From NCBI RefSeq assembly GCF_042666615.1, contig NZ_JBHTDD010000003.1:239608-303607 (forward strand): a stretch of DNA of 64,000 nt, written 5' to 3'. Position 1 is the stretch's first letter; every line of letters begins with the position of its first letter. Source of the stretch: KBS50 sp042666615 (GTDB lineage: Bacteria; Actinomycetota; Actinomycetes; Mycobacteriales; Micromonosporaceae). The translations under genes were made by a program, and so were the position numbers. Shown piece after piece: positions 51,085-59,504 of this stretch. The notes beneath the pieces are model-generated. The model saw only the letters and a list, made by a program, of their open reading frames with translations. It was not told the DNA's origin and did not search any database.

Positions 51085-52008
51085 CTAGGCCATGTCGGGG
51101 GAGGGGCCCGGAGCAGCCAGGGCGGTGTGGGCGGCGGCGGTGAGGTGGGTGAGCAGCGCCGCGGTGGCCGGCGGGTCCGGCGGGGTGCCGTGCACCGCCG
51201 CGAACACCGTTCGTGACTGCCCGTCCAGCGGTACGGCGGTCACTCGCGGGTCGTGGTGCGCGGCCAACGCCAGGCCCGGCAACAGCGCGATGCCCAGGCC
51301 GGTCGCGACAAGTGCCTGCACCGCGACGTAGTCGTCGGTGGTGAACGCGACGTCAGGCTCGAACCCCGCCGCCGCGCAGGACCGGATCAGGTGCGACCGG
51401 CAGCGCTCGCACCCGGCGATCCACCTGCGGCCCGCGTACGAGGTCAGCGCGTCCCCGGCGGTCCCGGTGCCGGCGGACGTCACCAGGTGGATCGGTTCGG
51501 ACAGCAGCGGCACCCGGCGCAGTCCGGCATCGTCCGGCGGTGCCTCGGGGTAGCCGAACAGCAGGGCGACCTCCACCTGACCGGTGCGCAGCAACCGGAT
51601 GGCCGCCGGCGGCTCGGCCTCGACCAGCCGCAGTTCCACGCCGGGATACGCGGCCGCGAAGCCGGCGACCGCCGCCGGGACGAACGTGCCGAGGGCGGAC
51701 GGGAACGCCGCGAGCCGGACCCGGCCGGCTCGCAGACCGGCGTACGCGGACAGCTCCGCCTCGACCGAGTCGAGCCGGCCGAGGATCTCCTCGGCCCGTT
51801 CGGCCAGCAGCCGGCCGGCCTCGGTCAACCGGATCCCGCGCCCGGCCCGCTGCACCAGCCGGGTGCCGGTCTCGGCCTCCAGCCGCGCGAGGTGGTGACT
51901 CACCGAGGGCTGGGCGTAGTGCAGGGCCTCGGCGGCGGCGGTGACCGAGCCGTGCCGGGCGACCGCCGCCAGCACCCGGAGCCGGGTCACGTCGAGCACG
52001 CCGGTCAA
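51085..52008 (-). CDS. LysR-family transcriptional regulator
   Basis: This 307-residue regulator has an N-terminal winged HTH (residues about 5-65; RLRVLAAVARHGSVTAAAEALHYAQPSVSHHLARLEAETGTRLVQR) and a C-terminal two-lobed effector domain. It is divergent from the PLP lyase gene with a 76-bp gap and probably controls it. The adjacent stop at 51078 belongs to a convergent gene, only 6 bp away. Confidence 0.93.
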   Translation of the reverse strand: MTGVLDVTRLRVLAAVARHGSVTAAAEALHYAQPSVSHHLARLEAETGTRLVQRAGRGIRLTEAGRLLAERAEEILGRLDSVEAELSAYAGLRAGRVRLAAFPSALGTFVPAAVAGFAAAYPGVELRLVEAEPPAAIRLLRTGQVEVALLFGYPEAPPDDAGLRRVPLLSEPIHLVTSAGTGTAGDALTSYAGRRWIAGCERCRSHLIRSCAAAGFEPDVAFTTDDYVAVQALVATGLGIALLPGLALAAHHDPRVTAVPLDGQSRTVFAAVHGTPPDPPATAALLTHLTAAAHTALAAPGPSPDMA

Positions 52009-52084
52009 CCTATCAACCAGATCAATGAGTTACCACGAAGGATGACATTGGACCGATGGAACGCACGCGGCCGACGATGGGCGC
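52009..52084. promoter_or_regulatory. control region between LysR and PLP lyase genes
   Basis: This 76-bp gap is AT-richer than its surroundings and includes ATCAACCAGATCAATGA, a partly symmetric T-N11-A-type site expected for LysR regulators. Confidence 0.45.
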
Positions 52085-53080
52085 ATGACCGAACCGGACC
52101 TCGCCCCCACACCGACCCTCACCGATGTGCTCGCCGCCCGCGACCTGCTGACCGGGCGGCTCCCGGCCACCCCGATGTGGTCGTACCCCGCGCTCGACGA
52201 GGTGGCCGGCGCGACCGTGTACGTCAAGCACGAGAACGTCCAGCCGACCGGCGCGTTCAAGGTGCGCGGCGGACTGACCCTGCTGCACGGCATGGCGCGG
52301 GAGCGGCGCCGGCGAGGGTTGGTCAGCTACTCCACCGGCAACCACGCGCAGTCGCTGGCGTACGCGTGTGCCGAACTGGACGTGCCGTGCGTGCTGGTGA
52401 TGCCGGCCGGGGTGGCCGACGGCAAGGTGCGGGCGGTCCGCGCGCTCGGGGCGACGGTGCTGCTCGACGGCGTCGACATGGCGGGCGCGCAGGCCGCCGC
52501 CGAGCGGCTGGCGGCGGACGAGGGTCGGCACCTGGTGAGCCCAGGTGACACGCCCGAGCTGCTGGCCGGCGTGGGCACCGCGTACCTGGAGATCTTCGCG
52601 GCCCGGCCGGACCTGGACCTGCTGGTGGTGCCGGTCGGCAGCGGCACCGGGGCGGCTGCCGCCTGTCTGGTGGCGCAGGAGTTTGCGCCGCGCTGCCGGA
52701 TCGTCGCCGTGCAGTCGGCCGCGGCGCCTGCGGCGCACGACTCGTGGCGGGCGGGGGAGTGCGTGCGCCGGCCGATCGGTACGGCGGTCGAGGGGCTCGC
52801 CACCGGTCGCGGGTTCCGGCTGCCCCAACGGCTGCTGCGGGGCCGGTTGTCCGACTTCCACCTGGTCTCCGACGAGCGGATCGCGGCGGCGCAGCGGCTG
52901 CTGGCGCTGCACGCGCACACGCTGGCCGAGGGAGCCGGTGCCGCCGGCCTGGCCGCGGTGCTGGCCCGCCCGGACCTCTTCGCCGGCCGGCGGGTCTGCG
53001 TGGTGTGTACGGGCGGCAACGCCTCCGCCGCCGAGATCGCGGCCCTCGGGGCGGGGGACGGCAATCGTACGTCCGGCTGA
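52085..53080 (+). CDS. PLP-dependent threonine/serine dehydratase-like lyase
   Basis: This 331-residue fold-type II PLP enzyme has the Schiff-base motif GAFKVRGG with Lys59, and the glycine-rich phosphate loop VGSGTGAAA. STGNHAQSLAYA is the substrate-binding Asn/Gly loop. It likely deaminates hydroxyamino acids such as threonine or serine. It is shorter than biosynthetic IlvA and lacks the C-terminal ACT regulatory domain, so it resembles catabolic or racemase-type members. Divergent from a LysR gene. Confidence 0.9.
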   Translation: MTEPDLAPTPTLTDVLAARDLLTGRLPATPMWSYPALDEVAGATVYVKHENVQPTGAFKVRGGLTLLHGMARERRRRGLVSYSTGNHAQSLAYACAELDVPCVLVMPAGVADGKVRAVRALGATVLLDGVDMAGAQAAAERLAADEGRHLVSPGDTPELLAGVGTAYLEIFAARPDLDLLVVPVGSGTGAAAACLVAQEFAPRCRIVAVQSAAAPAAHDSWRAGECVRRPIGTAVEGLATGRGFRLPQRLLRGRLSDFHLVSDERIAAAQRLLALHAHTLAEGAGAAGLAAVLARPDLFAGRRVCVVCTGGNASAAEIAALGAGDGNRTSG

Positions 53081-53246
53081 TGGCCCGGCGTATCGACGTG
53101 TGTCACTGTTCATGTGCTCGTAACGGTTGTTGCGACTTCGGCCCCATCGGCGTCACATCACCCGTCGCGAGCACCCGACCCCCATCCTGTCGAACCCGGC
53201 ACCCCGGGCACCCCGGACGGGTTCGTCGGCCCCCGAGGGAGTGTCC

Positions 53247-55046
53247 ATGAGACACCGAACGCTTACCGCGAGCGTCGTGCTCGCCCTCCTCACCGGCATG
53301 GCGGCGACCACGGTCACCGCCCCGGCCGCCGCCGCTCCCGGCACCCCGCCCACCGTCCGCCCGGCCGTCCATGCACCGGCCGTCCACGCACCGGCCGTCC
53401 ACGCACCGGCCGTCCACGCACCGGCCGTCCTCGCCGCCCCGGACATCTCGGTGACAAACGTCCAGGCGCACCTCAATCAGTTCCAGACCATCGCCAGCCA
53501 GAACGGCGGCAACCGCCGCGCCGGGTCCGCCGGCTACACCGCGAGCGTCGCGTACGTGAAGAACCGGCTCCAGGCTGCCGGCTACACGGTGACCGAGCAG
53601 ATCTGCACCGACTGCACGTACCGGTCGAACAACCTGATCGCGGAATGGCCCGGCGGCCCCGCCGACCAGGTGGTGATGTTCGGCGCCCACCTGGACGGCG
53701 TCTCGGCCGGCCCCGGCATCAACGACAACGGCTCCGGCTCGGCGACGCTGCTGGAGAACGCGCTGGTCCTGGCCCAGCAGAATCCGACCATGACCAAGCG
53801 GGTCCGGTTCGCCTGGTGGACCGACGAGGAACAGGGTCTCAACGGCTCGGACTTCTACGTCCGCTCGCTCACCAGCACCCAGCGCGGCTACATCAAGGGG
53901 TACTACAACTTCGACATGGTGGGCTCCACCAACGGTGGCTACTTCATCAACCGGATCACCTCGACCACCGCCGCGCCGCTCAAGGCGTACTGGGACTCCC
54001 TCGGCCTGCAACCCGAGGAGAACACCGAGGGCCAGGGCCGCTCCGACGACTACTCGTTCCAGCGGTACAGCATCCCGACCTCCGGGTACGCGGCGGGGGC
54101 CAGCTACCGGAAGACCACCGCCCAGGCCGCCAAGTGGGGCGGCACGGCCAACGCCGCGTACGACCCGTGCTACCACCGGTCCTGCGACACCACAAGCAAC
54201 GTCAGCGCCACCGTCCTCAACCGCAATGCCGACGGGGTGGCGTACGCCATCTGGCAGCTCGCGGTCGGCGGTGGCACCCCGACCAACGACTTCTCCGTCG
54301 CGGTGAGCCCGACCTCGGGCAGCGTCGCCCGCGGCGGGTCCACCACCGCCACTGTGTCGACCGCTACCACCAGCGGCTCGCCGCAGTCGGTGAGCTTGTC
54401 CGCCACCGGCGCGCCGAGCGGGGTCACGGTGACGTTCAGCCCCTCCTCGGTGACCTCTGGTGGATCGTCCACCATGACGGTCACCGCGTCGGCATCGGCG
54501 TCGACCGGGACCTTCTCCGTCACCGTGACCGGCACCGGTTCGGTCACCCGCACCGCCACGTACACGCTGACGGTGTACGGCAGCGGTGGCTGCGCGGGCG
54601 GGCAGGTGATCAGCAATGGCGGCTTCGAGAGCGGCAGCGCGAGTTGGACCGCCAGCTCCGGCGTGATCACCACCTCCAGTCAGCAGCCGGCGCACAGCGG
54701 CAGCTACAAGGCGTGGCTCGACGGGTACGGCCGCAGCCACACCGACACACTGTCCCAGTCGGTCACCCTGCCGGCCGGCTGTACGACATACACCCTGGCG
54801 TTCTGGCTGCACATCGACACCGCCGAGACCACCTCCTCGGTGGCGTACGACAGGCTCACGGTGCGGCTGGGCAGCGGCACGCTGGCGACGTACTCGAACC
54901 TCAACGCCGCCGGCGGCTACCAGCTCCGCAGCCTCGACGTGAGCGGGTACGCGGGGCAGACCGTCACCCTCACGTTCACCGGCGTGGAGGACGCCTCCCT
55001 GCAGACCAGCTTCGTGGTCGACGACGTCACCCTGCAGGCGAGCTGA
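53247..55046 (+). CDS. secreted M28-family zinc aminopeptidase with Ig-like and C-terminal domains
   Basis: This 599-residue secreted protein has a signal peptide (residues about 1-30, ending AAAAP) and a PAVHA repeat linker. It then has the M28 peptidase domain (about 70-345) with His148, Asp160, Glu194 and Glu195 in FGAHLDG, NDNGSGSA and TDEEQG. A Ser/Thr-rich Ig-like domain (about 350-450) and a C-terminal carbohydrate-binding-like jelly-roll domain (about 455-599) follow. It removes N-terminal amino acids from peptides outside the cell. The ATG at 53247 has GAGGGAG upstream. The Ig-like domain is a NEW-type bacterial surface/secretion repeat. Confidence 0.93.
   Translation: MRHRTLTASVVLALLTGMAATTVTAPAAAAPGTPPTVRPAVHAPAVHAPAVHAPAVHAPAVLAAPDISVTNVQAHLNQFQTIASQNGGNRRAGSAGYTASVAYVKNRLQAAGYTVTEQICTDCTYRSNNLIAEWPGGPADQVVMFGAHLDGVSAGPGINDNGSGSATLLENALVLAQQNPTMTKRVRFAWWTDEEQGLNGSDFYVRSLTSTQRGYIKGYYNFDMVGSTNGGYFINRITSTTAAPLKAYWDSLGLQPEENTEGQGRSDDYSFQRYSIPTSGYAAGASYRKTTAQAAKWGGTANAAYDPCYHRSCDTTSNVSATVLNRNADGVAYAIWQLAVGGGTPTNDFSVAVSPTSGSVARGGSTTATVSTATTSGSPQSVSLSATGAPSGVTVTFSPSSVTSGGSSTMTVTASASASTGTFSVTVTGTGSVTRTATYTLTVYGSGGCAGGQVISNGGFESGSASWTASSGVITTSSQQPAHSGSYKAWLDGYGRSHTDTLSQSVTLPAGCTTYTLAFWLHIDTAETTSSVAYDRLTVRLGSGTLATYSNLNAAGGYQLRSLDVSGYAGQTVTLTFTGVEDASLQTSFVVDDVTLQAS
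53361..53435 (+). repeat. 15-bp in-frame repeats in the M28 peptidase
   Basis: Four units encoding PAVHA start at 53361, 53376, 53391 and 53406, with a fifth PAVLA at 53421. They form a linker after the signal peptide. Confidence 0.97.
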
Positions 55047-55077
55047 GCGGAGCCGCGCGTCGCTGAAACGGGTAACG

Positions 55078-55119
55078 CCGGGTGCGTCCCGTGGCCGTCG
55101 AGCCACGGGACGCACCCGG
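55078..55119. terminator. bidirectional hairpin terminator
   Basis: The 18-bp perfect arms 55078-55095 and 55102-55119 with a 6-base loop lie between the convergent M28 and EF-G-like genes. A second palindrome (55158-55180, 11-bp arms) overlaps the EF-G stop at 55169. Confidence 0.93.
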
Positions 55120-55168
55120 TCCCGGTCACCGGGCAATGCCGGTCCCGGTCACCGGGACCGGCCCGGTG

Positions 55169-57337
55169 TCACCGGGCCGGCACCCCCGGAGCCGGGGCGT
55201 ACCCGGCCGGGCGGGTGGTGAAGCCGCCCCGACCCTGCGTCCGGCTGCGCAGCCGGGTCGCGTAGCCGAACAGCTCGGCCAGCGGGACGGTGGCCGTGAC
55301 CACCACCGTGCCGGCCCGGGTGGTCGACCCGGTCACCCGGCCGCGCCGGGCGGCCACGTCGCCGAGCACCGCGCCGACGCTGTCCTCCGGCGCCGTCACG
55401 GTCACCTCGACGACCGGTTCGAGCAGCACCATCTCGCTGGCCGCCAACGCCGCCCGCAGCGCCAGCCGGCCGGCAGTGCGGAACGCCAGCTCCGAGGAGT
55501 CCTTGACGTGGGTGGCGCCGTCGGTGAGCGTCACCCGGACCCCGACCACCGGATGGCCGCCCAGCGGGCCCTCGGCGAGGGCGTCCCGGCAGCCGGCCGC
55601 CACCGCGCGCGCGTACTCCGCCGGCACCCGGCCGCCGACCACGGTGGACGCGAACACGAGGTCCGCGCCGCCGACGTCGCCGCCGCCGGTAGCCTCGGCG
55701 GTGGTCGCGCCGCCGCTCCGGTCCGCCACCGGCGCCACGTCGAGGACGACGTGCGCGTACTGCCCGGCGCCGCCGTCCTGCTTGACGTGCCGGTAGGTGA
55801 ACCCGGACACCCCACGCACCAGCGTTTCCCGGTAGGCCACCCTCGGTCGGCCGACGGCGATGGCGAGCCGATGGTCCCGCCGGACCTTCTCCACCGCCAC
55901 CTCCAGATGCAGCTCGCCCATGCCGGACAGCACCGTCTGCCCGGTTTCCGGATCGGTCCGGACCGCCAGCGACGGATCCTCCTCCACCAGCCGGGACAGC
56001 GCCGTCGCCAGCTTGTCGGTGTCGATGCCCCGGCGGGCCTCGACCGCCACCGACACCACCGGGTCCGCCGTGGCCGGTGGTTCGAGCACCAGCGGTGCGC
56101 CGGGATCGCACAGGGTGGAGCCGGCCCGACTGCCCTTGGGCCCGATCACCGCGACGATGTCCCCGGCCACCGCCCGGTCCACCTCGTCGTGCTGGTCGGC
56201 CCGCAACCGCAGGACGCGGCTGATCCGCTCGGTGCGCCCGGTTGCCGTGTCCAGCACGACGGCTCCCTTCTCGACGGTTCCCGAATACACCCGCAACGCG
56301 GTCAGCCGCCCGGAGGCGGTCGAGGTCACCTTGAACACCAGTGCCGCGAACGGCGCGGCCGGGTCGGCCGCCCGGACCACGCCGTCGGTCCGGCCGTCGA
56401 CCCCGCCATCGGTCGGGCGGCCGTCGGCCACGCCGTTGGTCGGGCGGCCGTCGGCCACGCCGCGCACCGGCGGCACGTCCAGCGGCGACGGCAGGTAGTC
56501 GACCACCGCGTCCAGTAGCGGTTCGACGCCCCGGTTCCGGTACGCCGAGCCGCACAGCACGACCACGCCGGCACCGGTACGGGTGATGTCCCGCAGCGCG
56601 GCGACAAGCGTCGGAGTGCCGACCGTCCCGGACGCGCAGTACTCCTCCAACGCGGCCGGGTGCAGCTCGGCCACCGCCTCGTCGAGTTGCCGGCGACACC
56701 GGTCGACATCGTGCCGCAGGTCGTCCGGCACCGGCTCCTCGGCGAAGGTCTCCCGGCCGTCGACCCACACCAGCGACCGCTGCCGGACCAGGTCGACGAC
56801 CCCGGTGAACCCGTCCTCCCGGCCGATCGGCACCTGCACCACAAGCGGCACCACCCCCAGCCGCTCCCGGATGGCGGCCACCGCGGCAGCCAGGTCGGCA
56901 CCGGCCCGGTCCAGCTTGTTGACGAACGCGATCCGCGGTACGCCGTACCGGTCGGCCTGCCGCCACACCGACTCGGTCTGCGGCTCGACGCCGGCCACCC
57001 CGTCGAACACGACGACGGCACCGTCGAGCACCCGCAGCGAGCGGTCCACCTCGGCGGAGAAGTCGACGTGGCCCGGCGTGTCGATCAGGTTGATCCGGTG
57101 ATCCCGCCAGGTGCAGCTCACCGCGGCGGCGAAGATGGTGATGCCCCGGTCCCGCTCCTGCGAGTCGAAGTCGGTGACGGTGTCCCCGTTGTGCACCTCG
57201 CCCCGCTTGTAGGTGGTGCCGGTGGCGTACAGGATCCGTTCGGTGACGGTGGTCTTGCCCGCGTCGACGTGGGCGAGGATGCCCAGGTTGCGGACGCCGG
57301 TCAGGGCGGACAGGGAACGATGACGGTCGGTACGCAC
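55169..57337 (-). CDS. elongation factor G paralogue
   Basis: This 722-residue translational GTPase has GTPase motifs AHVDAGKTT (Lys28), ERDRGITI, DTPGHVDFS, NKLD and GSA, followed by the beta-barrel, G-prime and C-terminal domains (GELHLEVAVEKVRRDH, VVEVTVTAPEDSVGAVLGDV). EF-G translocates the ribosome. A 24-bp tandem repeat enlarges a linker around residues 293-325 (GVADGRPT-like). It is divergent from an L11 paralogue with a 402-bp gap. Location away from the usual ribosomal operons suggests a specialised copy, such as an alternative factor in stress or antibiotic conditions, rather than the housekeeping one. Confidence 0.9.
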   Translation of the reverse strand: MRTDRHRSLSALTGVRNLGILAHVDAGKTTVTERILYATGTTYKRGEVHNGDTVTDFDSQERDRGITIFAAAVSCTWRDHRINLIDTPGHVDFSAEVDRSLRVLDGAVVVFDGVAGVEPQTESVWRQADRYGVPRIAFVNKLDRAGADLAAAVAAIRERLGVVPLVVQVPIGREDGFTGVVDLVRQRSLVWVDGRETFAEEPVPDDLRHDVDRCRRQLDEAVAELHPAALEEYCASGTVGTPTLVAALRDITRTGAGVVVLCGSAYRNRGVEPLLDAVVDYLPSPLDVPPVRGVADGRPTNGVADGRPTDGGVDGRTDGVVRAADPAAPFAALVFKVTSTASGRLTALRVYSGTVEKGAVVLDTATGRTERISRVLRLRADQHDEVDRAVAGDIVAVIGPKGSRAGSTLCDPGAPLVLEPPATADPVVSVAVEARRGIDTDKLATALSRLVEEDPSLAVRTDPETGQTVLSGMGELHLEVAVEKVRRDHRLAIAVGRPRVAYRETLVRGVSGFTYRHVKQDGGAGQYAHVVLDVAPVADRSGGATTAEATGGGDVGGADLVFASTVVGGRVPAEYARAVAAGCRDALAEGPLGGHPVVGVRVTLTDGATHVKDSSELAFRTAGRLALRAALAASEMVLLEPVVEVTVTAPEDSVGAVLGDVAARRGRVTGSTTRAGTVVVTATVPLAELFGYATRLRSRTQGRGGFTTRPAGYAPAPGVPAR

Positions 57338-57622
57338 GGTCGATGGCCCTTCGGATGTCGCGACGGTGGACGGCGCGATTACCGCGACGGACCGGTCAGG
57401 AACCGTCGCGGTCGACCAGTGCCAGGCGCGCGGCTGGCACCGGTGCCGACCCAGACACCAGAATCACCTCGTACCGGGACGAGGGGATAACCACAGCGGT
57501 GCGGTACGACACGGCCGGCTCCCCTCCCCGATGACGGCGCAACGGCGTCGGCACGTTCGCCGACGCTCTCGAACCGGTATCGAGAATAGGGGAAGACCGA
57601 CCGTCGGGCCTACCCGATTTCC

Positions 57623-57694
57623 GCGCGGGCCGCGGCTTTCGCGCGGGCCGTGGCCTTCCGTGCGGGCCGTGGCCTTTCCATGCGGGCCGCGCCA
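57623..57694. repeat. 18-20-bp imperfect tandem repeat in the EF-G/L11 gap
   Basis: About three and a half copies of GCGGGCCGTGGCCTTTCC-like units. The rest of 57338-57739 (402 bp) shows no gene. Confidence 0.8.
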
Positions 57695-57701
57695 CGCGCG
57701 C

Positions 57702-57732
57702 TTGACCCTCCCGTTACGGCAGTTCCTAGCGT
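57702..57732 (+). promoter_or_regulatory. candidate promoter of the L11 paralogue
   Basis: TTGACC (57702-57707) and TAGCGT (57727-57732) are separated by 19 bp, with the start codon at 57740, 7 bp beyond the -10. This would give a nearly leaderless transcript, as common in actinomycetes. Confidence 0.5.
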
Positions 57733-57739
57733 CACCGCC

Positions 57740-58174
57740 ATGGCAACCGCGAAGAAGAAAGTGACCCGCCGGATCAAGCTGGAACTCGAGGCGGGCAACG
57801 CCGCGATGGTCGATGTCGGCAAGATGCTCGGCCCCACCGGCATCAACATGCGGCAGGTCAAGCTCGACTACGACCAGGCGACCGCCGCGAACCGGGGCGA
57901 GATCGTGCCGGTCGTCGTCACGGTCTTCGAGGACCGGACGTACGCGCTGGAATACCGGACGCCGCCGACGGCGTACCTGATCCGTCGGGTGCTGGGTCTG
58001 GCGAAGGGGGCCGGCGCGCCGGGCAGCCAGTCGGTGGCCAAGATGTCCCAGGCGCAGCTGCGCGAGGTGGCACTGCGCAAGCTGCCGGACCTGAACACCG
58101 ACGACGTGACGGCAGCGATGAAGCAGGTCGCCGGCACCGCCCGGTCGATGGGCGTGCTCATTGCCGACGAGTAG
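57740..58174 (+). CDS. ribosomal protein L11 paralogue with altered proline region
   Basis: This 144-residue protein is clearly L11-like (KVTRRIKLELEAG at the N-terminus, then NRGEIVPVVVTVFEDRTY, TPPTAYLIRRVLGLAKGAG, and the C-terminal LREVALRKLPDLNTDDVTAAMKQVAGTARSMGV). The N-terminal segment that in normal L11 reads ANPAPPVGPALG here reads NAAMVDVGKMLG, so the conserved prolines that contact thiopeptide antibiotics are gone. It lies divergent from an EF-G paralogue. This may be a resistance or specialised L11 copy; a stress-related copy is also possible. Confidence 0.9.
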   Translation: MATAKKKVTRRIKLELEAGNAAMVDVGKMLGPTGINMRQVKLDYDQATAANRGEIVPVVVTVFEDRTYALEYRTPPTAYLIRRVLGLAKGAGAPGSQSVAKMSQAQLREVALRKLPDLNTDDVTAAMKQVAGTARSMGVLIADE

Positions 58175-58577
58175 CGACCTGTGGCGCGGGGTCGTGCCGC
58201 CGTACCGGATGCTCGACCCCGGGCTGCTGCTGGCCGAGACCGTGCTGTCCGAGACGTTGACCGAACTGTGTGCCCGGCTGCCGGACGAGCGGAGCGCGTC
58301 CCGGCTACTCAACCAGGCGCTGCGGAGCACCGGTGCGGTTCCGCAACTGACCGGCCGGGACGGTCGGTGGCGGGTGGCGGTGGCTGGCAGCGATCCGCAC
58401 GCCGCCGCCACGACCGCCGTGGCGGTGCTGGTCGCCGCCGGGGGGTGGGGGCGGATCAAGCGGTGCGCGCGGTGCGGCGTCCCGTTCATCGACCGGACGA
58501 ATGGCGCGAGCCGCCGGACCTGTGTCGGGCACGCTCCCGGGCGGCCCACCGAAAGGAGCCGGATGGGCTATAAGTGA
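58161..58577 (+). CDS. CGNR zinc-finger-like DNA-binding protein
   Basis: This protein of about 138 residues has RIKRCARCGVPFIDRTNGASRRTC, resembling the zinc site of CGNR regulators. The usual downstream CGNR tetrad is missing or replaced by CVGHAPG, so one ligand of the finger may be altered. The start is uncertain: TTG 58161 overlaps the L11 end, GTG 58194 or ATG 58209 are alternatives. It follows the L11 paralogue in the same direction. Confidence 0.6.
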   Translation: MPTSSDLWRGVVPPYRMLDPGLLLAETVLSETLTELCARLPDERSASRLLNQALRSTGAVPQLTGRDGRWRVAVAGSDPHAAATTAVAVLVAAGGWGRIKRCARCGVPFIDRTNGASRRTCVGHAPGRPTERSRMGYK

Positions 58578-58580
58578 CGG

Positions 58581-59369
58581 GTGGAAATTCCCGCGCACCT
58601 GGCCAGCATGCCGATGCACGCGATCACCGAGATCCACGGCGAGCCGGGACTGCTGGAACGGTTCCGGTTGGAGATCGGATCATTCGACGAGGCGGACCGC
58701 CGGCGGTTGACCGCCGCGCTGGACCTCGCGGCCGAGTTGCACGCCGAGGATCGGCGGGTTCGTGAGCCGTACCTGAACCACCTGCTGCGGGTGGCGATCC
58801 GAATGATGCACCACTACGAGGTCCGGAACGTCGACGTGATCGTGGCCGGTCTGCTGCACGACGCGGTGGAGGACCATCCCGCAGAGCTGGCCGCGCTGGG
58901 CGGACCGGTGTCGGGCGGTGGCGCGGCCTCGGGTGGCCGCCCGGCTTCCGGCGGTGGCGCGGCTTCCGGCGGTGGCGCGGTCTCGGTCGGGGCCGCGGCG
59001 CTGGCGGTGCTGGCCGACCGGTTCGGTGCGCGGGTCGCCCGGCTGGTCGCCGCGGTCACCAATCCGGAGTACGACCCGGACCGCGACCGGCACGCGCAGT
59101 ACCGGGAGCACGTCGCCGCGAGCCTCGACCGGGAACCGTGGGCCCGGGTCATCAAGATCTCCGACTTCACCGACAACGGGGTCGGCCTCATCCACACGGT
59201 GGGGCCGAAGGTGCCGACGTTGGCCGCCAAGTACCGGCCGCTGGTGCCGGTGCTCCGGGAGCTGATCGCCCGGCCGGACACGCCGCTCGCCGAGCCGGTG
59301 AAGCGGCACATCTTCGAGCAGCTCGACCTCGCCGAGGAGCGGTTCGACGCGGTCCTCGGCGGACGTTAG
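58581..59369 (+). CDS. HD-domain phosphohydrolase (SpoT/MESH1-like)
   Basis: This 262-residue protein has an HD motif in VAGLLHDAVEDHPAELAAL, and EYDPDRDRHAQYREHVAASLDREPWARVIKISDFTDN, a pattern of (p)ppGpp-type hydrolases. A repeat-rich Gly/Ala/Ser insert (residues about 108-140) splits the domain. It starts at GTG 58581, a few bases after the CGNR gene stop, and may be cotranscribed with it. A nucleotide-signal hydrolase is the likely role. The insert is an in-frame expansion. Confidence 0.8.
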   Translation: MEIPAHLASMPMHAITEIHGEPGLLERFRLEIGSFDEADRRRLTAALDLAAELHAEDRRVREPYLNHLLRVAIRMMHHYEVRNVDVIVAGLLHDAVEDHPAELAALGGPVSGGGAASGGRPASGGGAASGGGAVSVGAAALAVLADRFGARVARLVAAVTNPEYDPDRDRHAQYREHVAASLDREPWARVIKISDFTDNGVGLIHTVGPKVPTLAAKYRPLVPVLRELIARPDTPLAEPVKRHIFEQLDLAEERFDAVLGGR

Positions 59370-59439
59370 CCACCGCGACCCCCGACGGCGTCCGCCCGAA
59401 CGCGGTCCCCGGCGGGCGTTAGCCGCGCCACATAAGTAG

Positions 59440-59459
59440 CCGCTCTACATGTAGAGCGG
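59440..59459. promoter_or_regulatory. 20-bp perfect palindrome upstream of multicopper oxidase
   Basis: CCGCTCTACATGTAGAGCGG is perfectly self-complementary and lies 45 bp before the oxidase start. The TACA/TGTA core resembles BlaI/CopY-type operators. A copper-responsive repressor is a possible binder. Confidence 0.6.
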
Positions 59460-59504
59460 TAACGTCTCAGGTGATTTCCGGTTCCCCCCGCCAAGGAGTC
59501 CGTG

